From positions 1 through 35,821 of the forward strand of contig CACZIO010000048.1 of NCBI GenBank assembly GCA_902781215.1: a stretch of DNA of 35,821 nucleotides, in the 5' to 3' direction. Of this stretch, positions 28,139 to 35,821 are shown in pieces. How positions within the stretch are numbered: position 1 is the stretch's first letter; each line of letters starts with the position of its first letter. The position numbers and the translations under genes were made by a program. The DNA comes from an uncultured Lachnospiraceae bacterium (GTDB taxonomy: Bacteria; Bacillota; Clostridia; Lachnospirales; Lachnospiraceae). Below the pieces are notes generated by a model that made no database searches, had not been told where the DNA came from, and was given only the letters and a program-made list of their open reading frames with translations.

Positions 28139-30502
28139 ATGGATTTTCATTCAATACTCGGAAAAGAAATGCACTGCGGCTGCGGCCGTGTGCACAGCAC
28201 GGACCTGAAATCCATCGATATCGGGCGCGGCGCCCTGGACCGGCTGCCGGACACGCTCCGCCGCCTTGGGTTCGGCAGGGCTTATCTGGTCGCGGATATC
28301 AACACCTGGGAGGCGGCCGGCAGGGCCGCTGCGGACAGGCTGACAGAGGCCGGCTTTTCCTTTACATCCTTTGTCCTGCCCGATACGGAACTTGTGCCGG
28401 ATGAAAAAGCTGTTGGCGCCCTCCTCCTGCACATGCCGCAGGACGCGGACCTGGTCCTGGCGGTCGGCGCGGGGACCATCAATGACCTGTGCAAGTACGT
28501 CAGCCGCCTCCGCGGTGTGGACTATGTCATTCTGGCGACCGCTCCGTCCATGGACGGCTTTGTGTCCGCCGGTGCGGCGCTGATCGTCGACCACGTCAAG
28601 GTCACCTATGACGCGCAGGCGCCGGTCGCAGTCATCGGGGACACGCAGATTCTGGCCCAGGCCCCCATGGAGATGATCACGGCGGGCCTGGGCGACATGC
28701 TGGGCAAGTACACCTGCCTCCTGGACTGGAAGCTGGCCCACCTGATCACCGGCGAATACTACTGCGAACATGTCGAGGGCATGGTCCGCACCGCCCTCCG
28801 GACCATGCTGGCCCAGAGCGGCCGGATCCGGGACCGCGATCCGGAGGTGATCGGCTCTGTGACGGAAGCCCTGGTCCTCACGGGCATCGCCATGAAATTC
28901 GTCGGCAATTCCCGCCCCGCCTCCGGCTGCGAGCACCACATGTCCCACTACTGGGAGATGAAATTCCTCATGGAGGGCAAGAAGGCCATCCTCCACGGCA
29001 CCAAGGTCGGCGTCGCGACGGTCGCCGCCCTCCGCATGTACCAGATGCTGGCCCAAACGCTGGGAGAACTGCCCGACTTTGATTTTTCCGGAGCTGCCGC
29101 CCGGCCCTTTGACCGGGCCGCCTGGGAGACACAGATCCGCGACGTCTTCGGTGATGCGGCGGAGGGCATCATCGCCCTGGAAGACAGAACACAGAAAAAT
29201 GATATGCAGGCCCGGAACCAGCGCCTGCAGACCATAGAGAAAAAACTCAAGGAAATCCTGTGGGCCATCCGCCACGACCTGCCCCCGGTGGAGGAGGTCG
29301 AGAAGCTCCTGCTCTCCCTGGACGCCCCTGTTCATCCGGAACAGATCGGCGTCTCCCTGACAGAGGTGCGGGAGGCCGTTCTGTACGCCAAGGAGGTCCG
29401 CGACCGCTACACTCTCCTGCAGCTCCTGTGGGACCTGGGGCTATCGGAAGACTTTGCCGACAGACTGATCTCTTATTATTCTCCACAGGGACTCAGCCGG
29501 GACCAGGCGTCCGCCGGTGCCGCCGCCATGGACTTCACGATTGTGTCCGCAGACTCCGGCATGGAATACCCGGCCGCGTCCGCGGGTGCCGCCGCCAAAG
29601 CCCATACGGCCGCGGCCGCAGGAGATCCGGGAAAGCTGCAGATTTCCGCTCAGCACATACAAAAGACCTATTTTCAGTGGAAAAAGGAGAAGGATATCCG
29701 TCGTCTGCAGCAGGTCCGCTGCTTCGTGCTGGACATGGACGGGACCATCTACCTGAGCAACCGCCTCTTTCCTTTCACGAAGCCCTTCCTGCAGCGGCTG
29801 GAGGAGACCGGACGGAGCTATTGCTTTTTTACCAACAATTCCACCAAGCATCAGAAGGACTACCTGGACAAGCTGGCCGGCATGGGGATTCCCGCGACAG
29901 AGGATCAGATGTTCCTGTCGACCCAGGTCATCATCGAGGAGATGCAGCGGCTGCATCCGGATGACTCCTTCTTTATCGTCGGCACGCCCAGCCTGACCGA
30001 GGCCTTCCGGCGGGCAGGGCTGCGGATCTACGACCCGGAAAGCCCCGCCTCCCGCCCCGACGTCGTCATCCTGGGCTTCGACACGACCCTGACCTACGAG
30101 AAGATTTCCCTGGCCTGCAAATATCTGCGTCACGGCGCCGCCTACTACGGCGTCAACATGGACTACAACTGCCCCGTGGATGACAAGGGCGTGCTGGACT
30201 ACATCCCCGACTGCGGCTCGATCGCGAAGCTGGTCGAGCGGTCCACCGGCCGTTTTCCCGATTTCTACGGCAAGCCCTCCCGCCACGCCCTGGACTTCAT
30301 CATCCGCCACACGGGCTTTGCCGAGGAGGAGATCGCGGTGGTCGGCGACCGGATCTATACGGACATCGCCATCGCCAACGGGACCAGAGCCCTGTCCATC
30401 ATGGTCCTGACCGGCGAGACACAGCTGGAGGACCTGGACCGGTATGACTATAAGCCCGATATGATCCTCCCCTCGCTGGAGGACCTGACGGCCCTGCTGT
30501 AA
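28139..30502 (+). CDS. Fusion of sn-glycerol-1-phosphate dehydrogenase (AraM-like) and HAD-IIA phosphatase (AraL/NagD-like)
   Basis: 787 residues. N-terminal half (~1-450): iron-type dehydrogenase of the EgsA/AraM family, which interconverts DHAP and sn-glycerol-1-phosphate. Visible: LVLAVGAGTINDLCKYVS (105-122), ATAPSMDGFVSAGA, GLGDMLGKY with metal ligand D186, SGCEHHMSHYWE (262-273) and LHGTKVG with H286. A low-complexity Ala linker (~455-500) follows. C-terminal half (~525-787): HAD subfamily IIA phosphatase with motif I VLDMDGTIYL (530-539, D532 and D534), motif II FTNNST, YGKPS, and VVGDRIYTDI. In Bacillus subtilis, araL and araM are neighbours in the arabinose operon, so the fusion mirrors a known pairing. 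Start: ATG at 28139 with AAGGAG 10 nt upstream; the frame is open further upstream but without a ribosome site. Product of the joint reaction is inferred, not shown. Confidence 0.9.
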   Translation: MDFHSILGKEMHCGCGRVHSTDLKSIDIGRGALDRLPDTLRRLGFGRAYLVADINTWEAAGRAAADRLTEAGFSFTSFVLPDTELVPDEKAVGALLLHMPQDADLVLAVGAGTINDLCKYVSRLRGVDYVILATAPSMDGFVSAGAALIVDHVKVTYDAQAPVAVIGDTQILAQAPMEMITAGLGDMLGKYTCLLDWKLAHLITGEYYCEHVEGMVRTALRTMLAQSGRIRDRDPEVIGSVTEALVLTGIAMKFVGNSRPASGCEHHMSHYWEMKFLMEGKKAILHGTKVGVATVAALRMYQMLAQTLGELPDFDFSGAAARPFDRAAWETQIRDVFGDAAEGIIALEDRTQKNDMQARNQRLQTIEKKLKEILWAIRHDLPPVEEVEKLLLSLDAPVHPEQIGVSLTEVREAVLYAKEVRDRYTLLQLLWDLGLSEDFADRLISYYSPQGLSRDQASAGAAAMDFTIVSADSGMEYPAASAGAAAKAHTAAAAGDPGKLQISAQHIQKTYFQWKKEKDIRRLQQVRCFVLDMDGTIYLSNRLFPFTKPFLQRLEETGRSYCFFTNNSTKHQKDYLDKLAGMGIPATEDQMFLSTQVIIEEMQRLHPDDSFFIVGTPSLTEAFRRAGLRIYDPESPASRPDVVILGFDTTLTYEKISLACKYLRHGAAYYGVNMDYNCPVDDKGVLDYIPDCGSIAKLVERSTGRFPDFYGKPSRHALDFIIRHTGFAEEEIAVVGDRIYTDIAIANGTRALSIMVLTGETQLEDLDRYDYKPDMILPSLEDLTALL

Positions 30503-30631
30503 ACCGGCAGCCCGGACAGCATCATTTCTGAAGGCTGATTCTACGGTCTTTCTGTTATGGTCATGGCGTTCCACTGCTCAGACAGGCATAAGAAGTACTG
30601 AACTCTGTAAAAATTAACGACCCATATGCAC

Positions 30632-30677
30632 AAAAAAGGCACATCCTCTTCTATTCCGGAGGATGTGCCTTTTTTTA
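30632..30677. terminator. Strong bidirectional terminator
   Basis: GGCACATCCTC (30638-30648) pairs perfectly with GAGGATGTGCC (30659-30669), flanked by A6 on the left and T7 on the right, so both strands read as stem plus T-tract. It separates the convergent fusion gene (stop 30502) and NhaC gene (stop 30828). The rest of this 325-base gap holds no recognisable gene. Confidence 0.95.
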
Positions 30678-30827
30678 TTTCCTTTGTTGTTTTGAGTTCG
30701 GGATCAGAGGCTCTCCGCATAATAGATCCGGAGAATCTCTGCGGCCCGGGTGTCTCTCAGACCGCGGGCAATTCATTCAGTTGCAGCGCCTGTCGGCTGC
30801 ACGTTCCTGAATGGTTCTTATACGTTT

Positions 30828-32474
30828 TCACTCCGCCGCGTTTTCATTGGCAGCTTCCGCCGTCGCGGGGGCTGCGGGCTTGCCGCCGGCGATCTTGAAG
30901 ATCATCATGACCGCGAATAGGATGATCAGGCCGCAGACCAGGGAGATGACAGGGTTGCGGACAAGGCCGGCAATGATATAGGTCACGGCGGATACCGCGG
31001 CGCAGGTCAGCGCGTAGGGCATCTGGGTCGAGACGTGGTTGATGTGGTTGCACTGGGCGCCGGCGCTCGACATAATGGTGGTGTCAGAGATAGGCGAGCA
31101 GTGGTCGCCGCAGACGGAGCCGGCCATGCAGGCGCTCATGGCGATGATCATGAGCTGGGGGTCGGTCTTCTGGAAGCAGGCGACGACGATCGGGATCAGG
31201 ATGCCGAAGGTACCCCAGGAGGTGCCGGTCGCAAAGGACAGGCCGACTGCGATCAGGAAGATGACGAAGGGCAGGAAGGAGGCGAAGGCGACCGCGTGGG
31301 TGTCAATGACGCCCGCCACGAATTCCTTGGCGCCCAGGCTGGCGGTCGTGCCGTTCAGGGTCCAGGCCAGGGTCAGGATCAGGATGGCGGGAACCATCTG
31401 CTTGAAGCCGTCCGGCAGGCAGCCCATCATTTCCTCGAAGGACAGGGTGTTGCGGAACATGTAGTAGACCATGGTGATGATCAGGGCGCTGAAGGAGCCG
31501 AGCACCAGGCCGACGGAGGCGTCGCTGTTGGCGAAGGCATCGATAAAGGTCTCCCCGCTGAAGAAGCCGCCGGTGTAGATCATGCCGATGACACAGCAGA
31601 TGATCAGGGAGAAGATGGGGATCAGCATGTCCAGAACAATGCCGACATTGCCCTGGGCCTCATCCTTGGCGTCGGCGTAGGGCCGGTCCGGGGTCGTGTA
31701 GATATCTCCGTTGAACTCCGCATTGTATTCGTGCTCCGCCATGGGGCCGTAATTGATGTGCATGAGGACGATCATGACCATCATGGCGATGGTGAGCAGG
31801 GCGTAGTAGTTGTAGGGAATGGTCCGGATGAAGAGCGCGAGGCCGTTCTCGCCCTCGACAAAGCCCGCGACCGCCGCCGCCCAGCTGGAGATGGGGGCGA
31901 TGATGCAAACCGGCGCCGCCGTGGCGTCGATCAGGTAGGCCAGCTTGGCGCGGGATACCTTGAATTTGTCCGTGACCGGGCGCATGACGCTGCCGACGGT
32001 CAGGCAGTTGAAATAGTCGTCGATAAAGATCAGGACGCCGAGCGCAATGGTGGCCAGCTGGGCCCCTTCGCGGGACCGGATCCTGCGGCTCGCCCAGTTG
32101 CCAAAGGCCGCGCTGCCGCCGGTCCGGTTCATGAGCTGCACGATCGTTCCCAGGATGACCAGGAAGATCAGGATACCGACATTCCAGGAATCCGCCAGAG
32201 ACGCGATGATGCCGTCGCTGAAGATGTGGGTCATGGTCCCCTCAAAGCTGAATCCGGAATACAGAAGGGATCCTGTCAGAATTCCGATAAAAAGCGAGCT
32301 GTAGACCTCTTTTGTCACCAGCGCCAGGACAATGGCAATGATGGGAGGCAGCAGCGACCAGAAGCTCTGCTGCACGGATTCCGGTGTCGTCACAAAGGCC
32401 GAGATGACCAGGAAGATGAAGACTGCGACAAAGGCCGCGACCGTCACCCTCACAGTGCGTTGCTTGTTTTCCAT
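30828..32474 (-). CDS. nhaC: NhaC-family Na+/H+ antiporter
   Basis: 548 residues with about 11-13 predicted membrane helices. Family pattern: LLPPIIAIVLALVTKEVYSSLFIGILTG near the N-terminus, GVLIFIDDYFNCLTVGSVMRPVTD, APVCIIAPISSWAA, FATGTSWGTFGILIPI and a C-terminal GSVCGDHCSPISDTTIMSSAGAQCNHINHV block that is very characteristic. Some close relatives exchange organic acids or amino acids, so the exact substrate is open. The C-terminal tail is Ala/Glu-rich (PAAPATAEAANENAAE). Start: ATG at 32474 after AAGGGG. It has its own promoter about 190 nt upstream and ends at the bidirectional terminator. Confidence 0.93.
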   Translation of the reverse strand: MENKQRTVRVTVAAFVAVFIFLVISAFVTTPESVQQSFWSLLPPIIAIVLALVTKEVYSSLFIGILTGSLLYSGFSFEGTMTHIFSDGIIASLADSWNVGILIFLVILGTIVQLMNRTGGSAAFGNWASRRIRSREGAQLATIALGVLIFIDDYFNCLTVGSVMRPVTDKFKVSRAKLAYLIDATAAPVCIIAPISSWAAAVAGFVEGENGLALFIRTIPYNYYALLTIAMMVMIVLMHINYGPMAEHEYNAEFNGDIYTTPDRPYADAKDEAQGNVGIVLDMLIPIFSLIICCVIGMIYTGGFFSGETFIDAFANSDASVGLVLGSFSALIITMVYYMFRNTLSFEEMMGCLPDGFKQMVPAILILTLAWTLNGTTASLGAKEFVAGVIDTHAVAFASFLPFVIFLIAVGLSFATGTSWGTFGILIPIVVACFQKTDPQLMIIAMSACMAGSVCGDHCSPISDTTIMSSAGAQCNHINHVSTQMPYALTCAAVSAVTYIIAGLVRNPVISLVCGLIILFAVMMIFKIAGGKPAAPATAEAANENAAE

Positions 32475-32656
32475 AACTTTTTTCCCCTTTAATGTCCGGC
32501 ATTTCCATTGGCGGCAGACGGTTTACCGCATTCTGTACGATACCGGAAAGAATATTTCCCCTTTACGCCTCATGTCCGGCTGTTTCCGTTCCACAGCCCT
32601 GCACGAAAAACCGTCTTCCATGCAGAAGTGCTCCGGCAGACATAAAAACTTCTATT

Positions 32657-32685
32657 ATGTTAATACGTCAAAGCAGTAAAGTCAA
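32657..32685 (-). promoter_or_regulatory. Promoter of the NhaC gene
   Basis: Minus strand -35 TTGACT (32685-32680), 17-nt spacer, -10 TAACAT (32662-32657), giving a leader of about 180 nt. The leader has no obvious gene. The region is AT-rich. The spacing is ideal but the -10 matches only 4 of 6. Confidence 0.6.
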
Positions 32686-32702
32686 CGAAGTGCAATTCAT
32701 TA

Positions 32703-32720
32703 TTTGTATAAATATACAAA
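32703..32720. promoter_or_regulatory. Perfect AT-rich palindrome upstream of the NhaC promoter
   Basis: TTTGTATA and TATACAAA are exact inverted halves separated by AA. The site lies about 18 bp upstream of the -35, where an activator would sit. The binding protein is unknown. Confidence 0.5.
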
Positions 32721-32784
32721 AATGTAGTGCCGGCCCAGAGCCCGAATGTAGAATCAGGGATGAGGCGGCCCGGCGGGAATCTCC

Positions 32785-32842
32785 TAAAAAAGGCGGTCCG
32801 CTCAGTCCCACCCTCACCGGGTGAGCCCGCAGCGGACCGCCT
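32785..32842 (-). terminator. Rho-independent terminator after the ApbE gene
   Basis: AGGCGGTCCGCT (32791-32802) pairs perfectly with AGCGGACCGCCT (32831-32842), with an inner CTCACC/GGTGAG stem; on the minus strand it is followed by a run of T (32791-32786). It is about 50 nt beyond the ApbE stop. Confidence 0.9.
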
Positions 32843-32858
32843 GTCGTGTTTTCCTGTA

Positions 32859-32890
32859 TTTATCTCAATGGGGGAGGATCCCCACTTCTA
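32859..32890. repeat. Dispersed palindromic element, copy 2
   Basis: TTTATCTCAATGGGGG followed by AGGATCCCCACTTCTA. It matches copy 1 (21616-21642) in 15 of 16 bases on the left and in the CCCCRCTTCTA block, but has a few extra bases between them. It lies directly after the ApbE stop. Confidence 0.55.
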
Positions 32891-32893
32891 TTT

Positions 32894-34774
32894 TCACTTT
32901 CGGATCACGATGGTCCGGTTGTCGGTCGTGAGGATCTCGTCCGCCCCCTCTGTCACGTAGAGGGTACCATCCTCGTCCTCCAGGATATAGTCGAAGTCAT
33001 CCGCATGCTCGCGCCAGTATTTCTCCGCCTCGTCCTTGCCCATGATGAAAAGAGAGGTGGAGAGGCCGTCGGCCAGGGCGCCGTCATCGCTGATGATGGT
33101 CGCCGAGATCAGGCCGCTGTCCGCGGGATAGCCGGTCCTGGGATCGATGATATGGTGATAGTGCACCCCGTCCTTCTCAAAATAGCGTTCATAGCCGCCC
33201 GACGTGATGACGCATTTGTCCTCGATATTGAGCACGCCCAGGTACTCCATCTCGCTCTCGGGATTCTGGATGGCGACGCGCCAGGGCTTGCCGTTTTTCT
33301 TGGTCCCGATGGCCTGCACGTTGCCGCCCAGGCTCACAAGCCCGTGCTTGACGCCGTGCTCGCGGAAGATGTCCATCACCCGGCTGCTGGTGTAGCCCTT
33401 GGCGATTCCACCCAGATCGATCTCCATGCCGGTGATGCCAAAGGACACCTTGGTCTCTGTTTCCACGGGCGCTTCGGTCTGTGCTTCGGCGGCGTTTTCT
33501 GCCGCAGGGGCTGCAGCATCAGCCGCAGGGGCTGCTGCATCAGACGCGGGGGCTGCTGCATCTGCTGCAGGGGCCGTTCCATCCGCAGGGGCCGCAGCAT
33601 CGGCCGCGGGGGCCGCAGCATCAGCCGCAGGGGCTGCTGCATCCGCAGCAGGGTTTTCCTCCGCGGGCGCTGTCTCTGCGGGGCCCGTCTCTACGGCTGC
33701 ATTTGCACCCTCCGCTGCCGCCTGGGCCACTTCGCCGGCGGCAGAATCAGTGTTCTCCGCAGAAGGTGCCGCTTCAGCATTTTCCGCCGCTGAGACCTGC
33801 ACATAGACCCGCTGCGGAGCCGCCGCCTGAGCCTCTACCGCGGCGGGCGCCTCGACCTCTCCAGTCGCCTCCGCGGCCTGCTCCGCGGAGCCGTCTGCGG
33901 CAGGCGCAGTCTCCGCCGGTGCGCCCTGCTCTGCTGCGGGGGCACTCTCCTCAGCGGGTGCATCTGCAGGTGCCGCAGCATCAGCCGCGGGGGCTGCTGC
34001 ATCAGCCGCGGGGGCTGCTGCCGGTTCAGTCCCCTCTGCAGCGGGAGCTGTCCCTTCCGACGGCGCCGCTGTCTGGGCGGCATCCGGAGCCGTGGTCGCG
34101 GCCTGGCCCGCAGCAGGCACTTCCGTGACCGTGATCTGCGCGGCATCGACCAGCTTCAGCGTCTCTTCGATCTCTGTCTTGTCCGGGACCCTGTATTCCT
34201 GTGTCGGAAAGCCCCAGAGTCTCATGACGGGATAGATCGAGATGTCGAAGAGACCGCCTGTCTCCGTGTGAATCTCCCCGGCCCGGGCGATCAGCTCTTC
34301 CACATCGGCCGAGATCGTCCCGCCGCCCGCGGCATTGAGCTTCGAGATCTCACTCTCCGGGTTGCCGGTGGAGAGAAGGTCATCCAGACGGTGGATCTCC
34401 GCCGCGGCCGCCAGAATGGCTTCCTCCGCGTTTTCCCCATAGGCCAGCAGGGTCATATAGGTATCCATGGCAAAGACATCCATGGAGATGCCGCCGTCCT
34501 CCGTCTTCCGGGGCTTTTCCGGGATCTCGATCTCCTGCCCCGTCTGTCCGGCCGAGGCCGCTTCCTTTCCCTTCCCTGTGGAATTTCCGCCGGGGGCCGC
34601 CTGGGCCGCCTCCGCTCCTGTACTTCCGCTTTCCGCGCTGTCTGTCCCCGCACCGTCTTTTTTCCCGCAGGCAGTGACAGAAAAAAGGAGAAGCACGGAG
34701 AGCAGGACACAGATGCCCTGCCTCCACGCTCCCCTGCGCAGAGATTTTCTTTTACTGTTCGAAAAAACTCTCAC
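32894..34774 (-). CDS. apbE: FAD:protein FMN transferase (ApbE) lipoprotein with large Ala/Pro insert
   Basis: 626 residues, far above the usual ~320-350. ApbE attaches FMN to Thr/Ser of target flavoproteins outside the membrane. N-terminus: signal with lipobox FSVTAC (C36). Catalytic parts: DVFAMDTYMTLLAYG (~99-113), LDDLLSTGNPESEISKLN, GGLFDISIYPVMRLWGF (173-189), then after the insert GMEIDLGGIAKGYTSSRV (449-466), SLGGNVQAIG, HHIIDPRTGYP (540-550) and the metal-site region DGALADGLSTSLF. Residues ~217-440 are an Ala/Pro/Glu-rich, probably disordered insert with PAADAAAPAADAAAPA repeats and one strand-like piece (QRVYVQVS). All catalytic motifs remain. Start is GTG at 34774; GGAGG is about 11 nt upstream. 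It follows the cyclophilin gene by only 6 nt. Confidence 0.92.
   Translation of the reverse strand: MRVFSNSKRKSLRRGAWRQGICVLLSVLLLFSVTACGKKDGAGTDSAESGSTGAEAAQAAPGGNSTGKGKEAASAGQTGQEIEIPEKPRKTEDGGISMDVFAMDTYMTLLAYGENAEEAILAAAAEIHRLDDLLSTGNPESEISKLNAAGGGTISADVEELIARAGEIHTETGGLFDISIYPVMRLWGFPTQEYRVPDKTEIEETLKLVDAAQITVTEVPAAGQAATTAPDAAQTAAPSEGTAPAAEGTEPAAAPAADAAAPAADAAAPADAPAEESAPAAEQGAPAETAPAADGSAEQAAEATGEVEAPAAVEAQAAAPQRVYVQVSAAENAEAAPSAENTDSAAGEVAQAAAEGANAAVETGPAETAPAEENPAADAAAPAADAAAPAADAAAPADGTAPAADAAAPASDAAAPAADAAAPAAENAAEAQTEAPVETETKVSFGITGMEIDLGGIAKGYTSSRVMDIFREHGVKHGLVSLGGNVQAIGTKKNGKPWRVAIQNPESEMEYLGVLNIEDKCVITSGGYERYFEKDGVHYHHIIDPRTGYPADSGLISATIISDDGALADGLSTSLFIMGKDEAEKYWREHADDFDYILEDEDGTLYVTEGADEILTTDNRTIVIRK
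33480..34100 (-). repeat. Ala/Pro-coding repeats inside apbE
   Basis: DNA rich in repeated GCAGCATCAGCCGCAGGGGC-like words, coding for APAADAA-type units. The densest array is about 33500-33660, and a shorter one lies at about 33960-34030. The repeats keep the reading frame. Confidence 0.85.
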
Positions 34775-34780
34775 GATCGA

Positions 34781-35263
34781 TTATTCCTCCACAACGCGCA
34801 CCGTCTCCATGACCTGGTCCTCATAGGGCCGGTCGCCGTTCCAGCGGTTGGTGGGTGTCGCGGCAATGCGGTCGACGACATCCATGCCGTTCACGACATG
34901 ACCGAAGGCCGCGTACTGGCCGTCCAGATAATCCGCGTCCGCGTGCATGATGAAGAACTGGCTGCCGGCGCTGTCGGGATCCATGGCGCGGGCCATGCTG
35001 ATGACGCCCCTCACATGCTTGATCGGGTTGTCAACGCCGTTGGCGCTGAACTCGCCCTTGATGGTCCAGCCGGGGCCGCCCATACCGGTGCCCTGAGGAT
35101 CGCCGCCCTGGATCATGAATCCCGGGATGACCCTGTGGAAGATCGTTCCGTCATAGAACTTGTCGTTGACGAGCTTCAGAAAGTTTTCCACCGTGATCGG
35201 GGCCGCCTTGGCATCGAGTTCAAGGTCAATGACCCCGCCGTCTTTCATGGTAATTCTGACCAT
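34781..35263 (-). CDS. Peptidyl-prolyl cis-trans isomerase, cyclophilin type
   Basis: 160 residues, a single cyclophilin domain that speeds proline isomerisation in protein folding. Visible: PITVENFLKLVNDKFYDGTIFHRVIPGFMIQGGDP with the catalytic Arg in FHRVI, IKHVRGVISMARAMDPDSAGSQFFIMHAD, and YAAFGHVVNGMDVVDRIA. No signal peptide, so cytoplasmic. The frame is open to 35404, but ATG at 35263 is preferred with AAGGAG 8 nt upstream. It lies 6 nt upstream of apbE and 156 nt from the DtxR-type gene; the spacer holds hairpins. Confidence 0.96.
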   Translation of the reverse strand: MVRITMKDGGVIDLELDAKAAPITVENFLKLVNDKFYDGTIFHRVIPGFMIQGGDPQGTGMGGPGWTIKGEFSANGVDNPIKHVRGVISMARAMDPDSAGSQFFIMHADADYLDGQYAAFGHVVNGMDVVDRIAATPTNRWNGDRPYEDQVMETVRVVEE

Positions 35264-35310
35264 TTTATAAACTCCTTTTGTCCCTGTAGTCGTTTCGTCT
35301 CTGTTTTTTT

Positions 35311-35414
35311 CAAGACTCGCTTGCAAGTCTTGCGCAGGCCCGAAGGGCATGTTGGCGGCTGCGGGCTGCCCGTAAGGGCAGCATCTTCCGCACATGCAAA
35401 GCATGCGCTGCCGC
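35311..35414. repeat. Hairpin cluster between the DtxR-type and cyclophilin genes
   Basis: Four short inverted repeats: CAAGACT/AGTCTTG (35311-35332), GCCC/GGGC (35338-35348), GCTGCCC/GGGCAGC (35365-35382) and GCACATGC-aaa-GCATGCGC (35390-35408). The last belongs to the family seen at 4526 and 7964. None is followed by a clear T-tract on the minus strand. Confidence 0.7.
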
Positions 35415-35419
35415 TTCCG

Positions 35420-35806
35420 TCAGGCGTCCTCCTGCTCCGCTGTATATTTCCGGTAGAAAGCGCCGATCTTCTCATAGGTGTCGTCATCGATGTCGTGCTC
35501 GATCTTGCAGGCCTCGTCCTCGGCCTTTTTGGGATCGACACCGATGGCCTCGAGGACCCTGGTCAGCAGCTTGTGGCGCGAGTAGATGCGCTCGGCGATC
35601 TCCCGGCCCTCGGGTGTCAGCGTGATCAGCCCGTTGACATCCATACGTATAAAGCCGTTCTCGCGAAGCTTTTTCATCGCGATGCTGATGCTCGGCTTGG
35701 AGAAGTTCATCTCGTTGACGATATCGATCGAGCGCACCTGTCCGTTTCTCTCGTACAGGATCAGGATGGTCTCGAGATAGTCTTCTGCAGATTCATGTAA
35801 TACCAC
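35420..35806 (-). CDS. DtxR/MntR family metal-dependent regulator
   Basis: 128 residues. N-terminal winged HTH: HESAEDYLETILILYERNGQVRSIDIVNEMNFSKPSISIAMKKLRENGFI, with the YLE start and SKPSIS recognition helix typical of the family. The dimerisation part includes GREIAERIYSRHKLLTRVLEAIGVDPKKAEDEACKIEHDID, with metal ligands expected at E/H/D residues in this stretch. No SH3-like third domain is present, as in the MntR-like short form. It responds to Mn2+ or Fe2+; which is not clear. Start: GTG at 35806 with GGGGG 5 nt upstream. It lies at the right edge, so its promoter is outside the window. Confidence 0.93.
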   Translation of the reverse strand: MVLHESAEDYLETILILYERNGQVRSIDIVNEMNFSKPSISIAMKKLRENGFIRMDVNGLITLTPEGREIAERIYSRHKLLTRVLEAIGVDPKKAEDEACKIEHDIDDDTYEKIGAFYRKYTAEQEDA

Positions 35807-35821
35807 GTTTACCCCCTTCGG

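Noticed and set aside
31035-32492. Plus-strand ORF of 485 aa opposite nhaC
   Set aside because: Very Asp/Gly-rich shadow of membrane-helix codons; nhaC motifs are clear.
35311-35332. CAAGACT/AGTCTTG hairpin as a terminator
   Set aside because: The T-run lies before, not after, the stem on the plus strand, and A residues follow on the minus strand.

Overview
The window looks like chromosomal DNA of a fairly GC-rich member of the Clostridia, probably Lachnospiraceae or a close relative. The evidence is the partial 16S rRNA at the left edge, a DUF5711-type membrane protein beside a CvpA protein, the block dnaX-ybaB-recR, GGAGG-type ribosome binding sites almost everywhere, and two mannose-family PTS loci. 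This placement is by family resemblance only; no search was run.

Layout. 1-760: 5' end of a 16S gene on the minus strand with a strong rrn promoter. 762-9455: minus-strand housekeeping block (cvpA, DUF5711 protein, recR, ybaB/ebfC, dnaX, pfkA, and a fusion of an HD phosphohydrolase to a free-methionine-R-sulfoxide reductase). 9733-11621: a plus-strand, AT-rich, tightly overlapping four-gene cassette (XRE regulator, DUF3990 putative ADP-ribosyltransferase, unknown 138-aa protein, NADAR-family protein). 11632-12965: an M20 amidohydrolase broken by a frameshift. 12975-14273: a lipoprotein and tRNA-Ser(CGA). 14520-19684: a first mannose-family PTS (IIA, IIB and a fused IIC-IID), divergent from a PRD-type regulator. 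19960-26136: a second PTS operon (IIA, IIB, IIC, IID, zinc alcohol/polyol dehydrogenase, xylulokinase-like kinase). 26764-30502: divergent from it, a class II aldolase, a small PH-like protein and a fusion of glycerol-1-phosphate dehydrogenase to a HAD phosphatase. 30828-35806: NhaC antiporter, ApbE lipoprotein with a giant Ala/Pro insert, cyclophilin and a DtxR/MntR-type regulator.

How the parts fit. The PTS genes, dehydrogenase, FGGY kinase and class II aldolase together suggest uptake of a sugar or polyol and its cleavage to triose phosphates. The dehydrogenase-phosphatase fusion could take DHAP to sn-glycerol-1-phosphate and on to a dephosphorylated product. The substrate cannot be named from sequence.

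Most interesting: the XRE/DUF3990/unknown/NADAR cassette. A likely ADP-ribosyltransferase is encoded next to a family known to remove ADP-ribose from guanine, which fits a toxin-antitoxin or phage-defence module. Other striking points are the dehydrogenase-phosphatase fusion, the IIC-IID fusion that has lost the end of IIC and gained a repeat linker, the ApbE insert, and the many different tandem repeats in spacers, especially within the second PTS operon.
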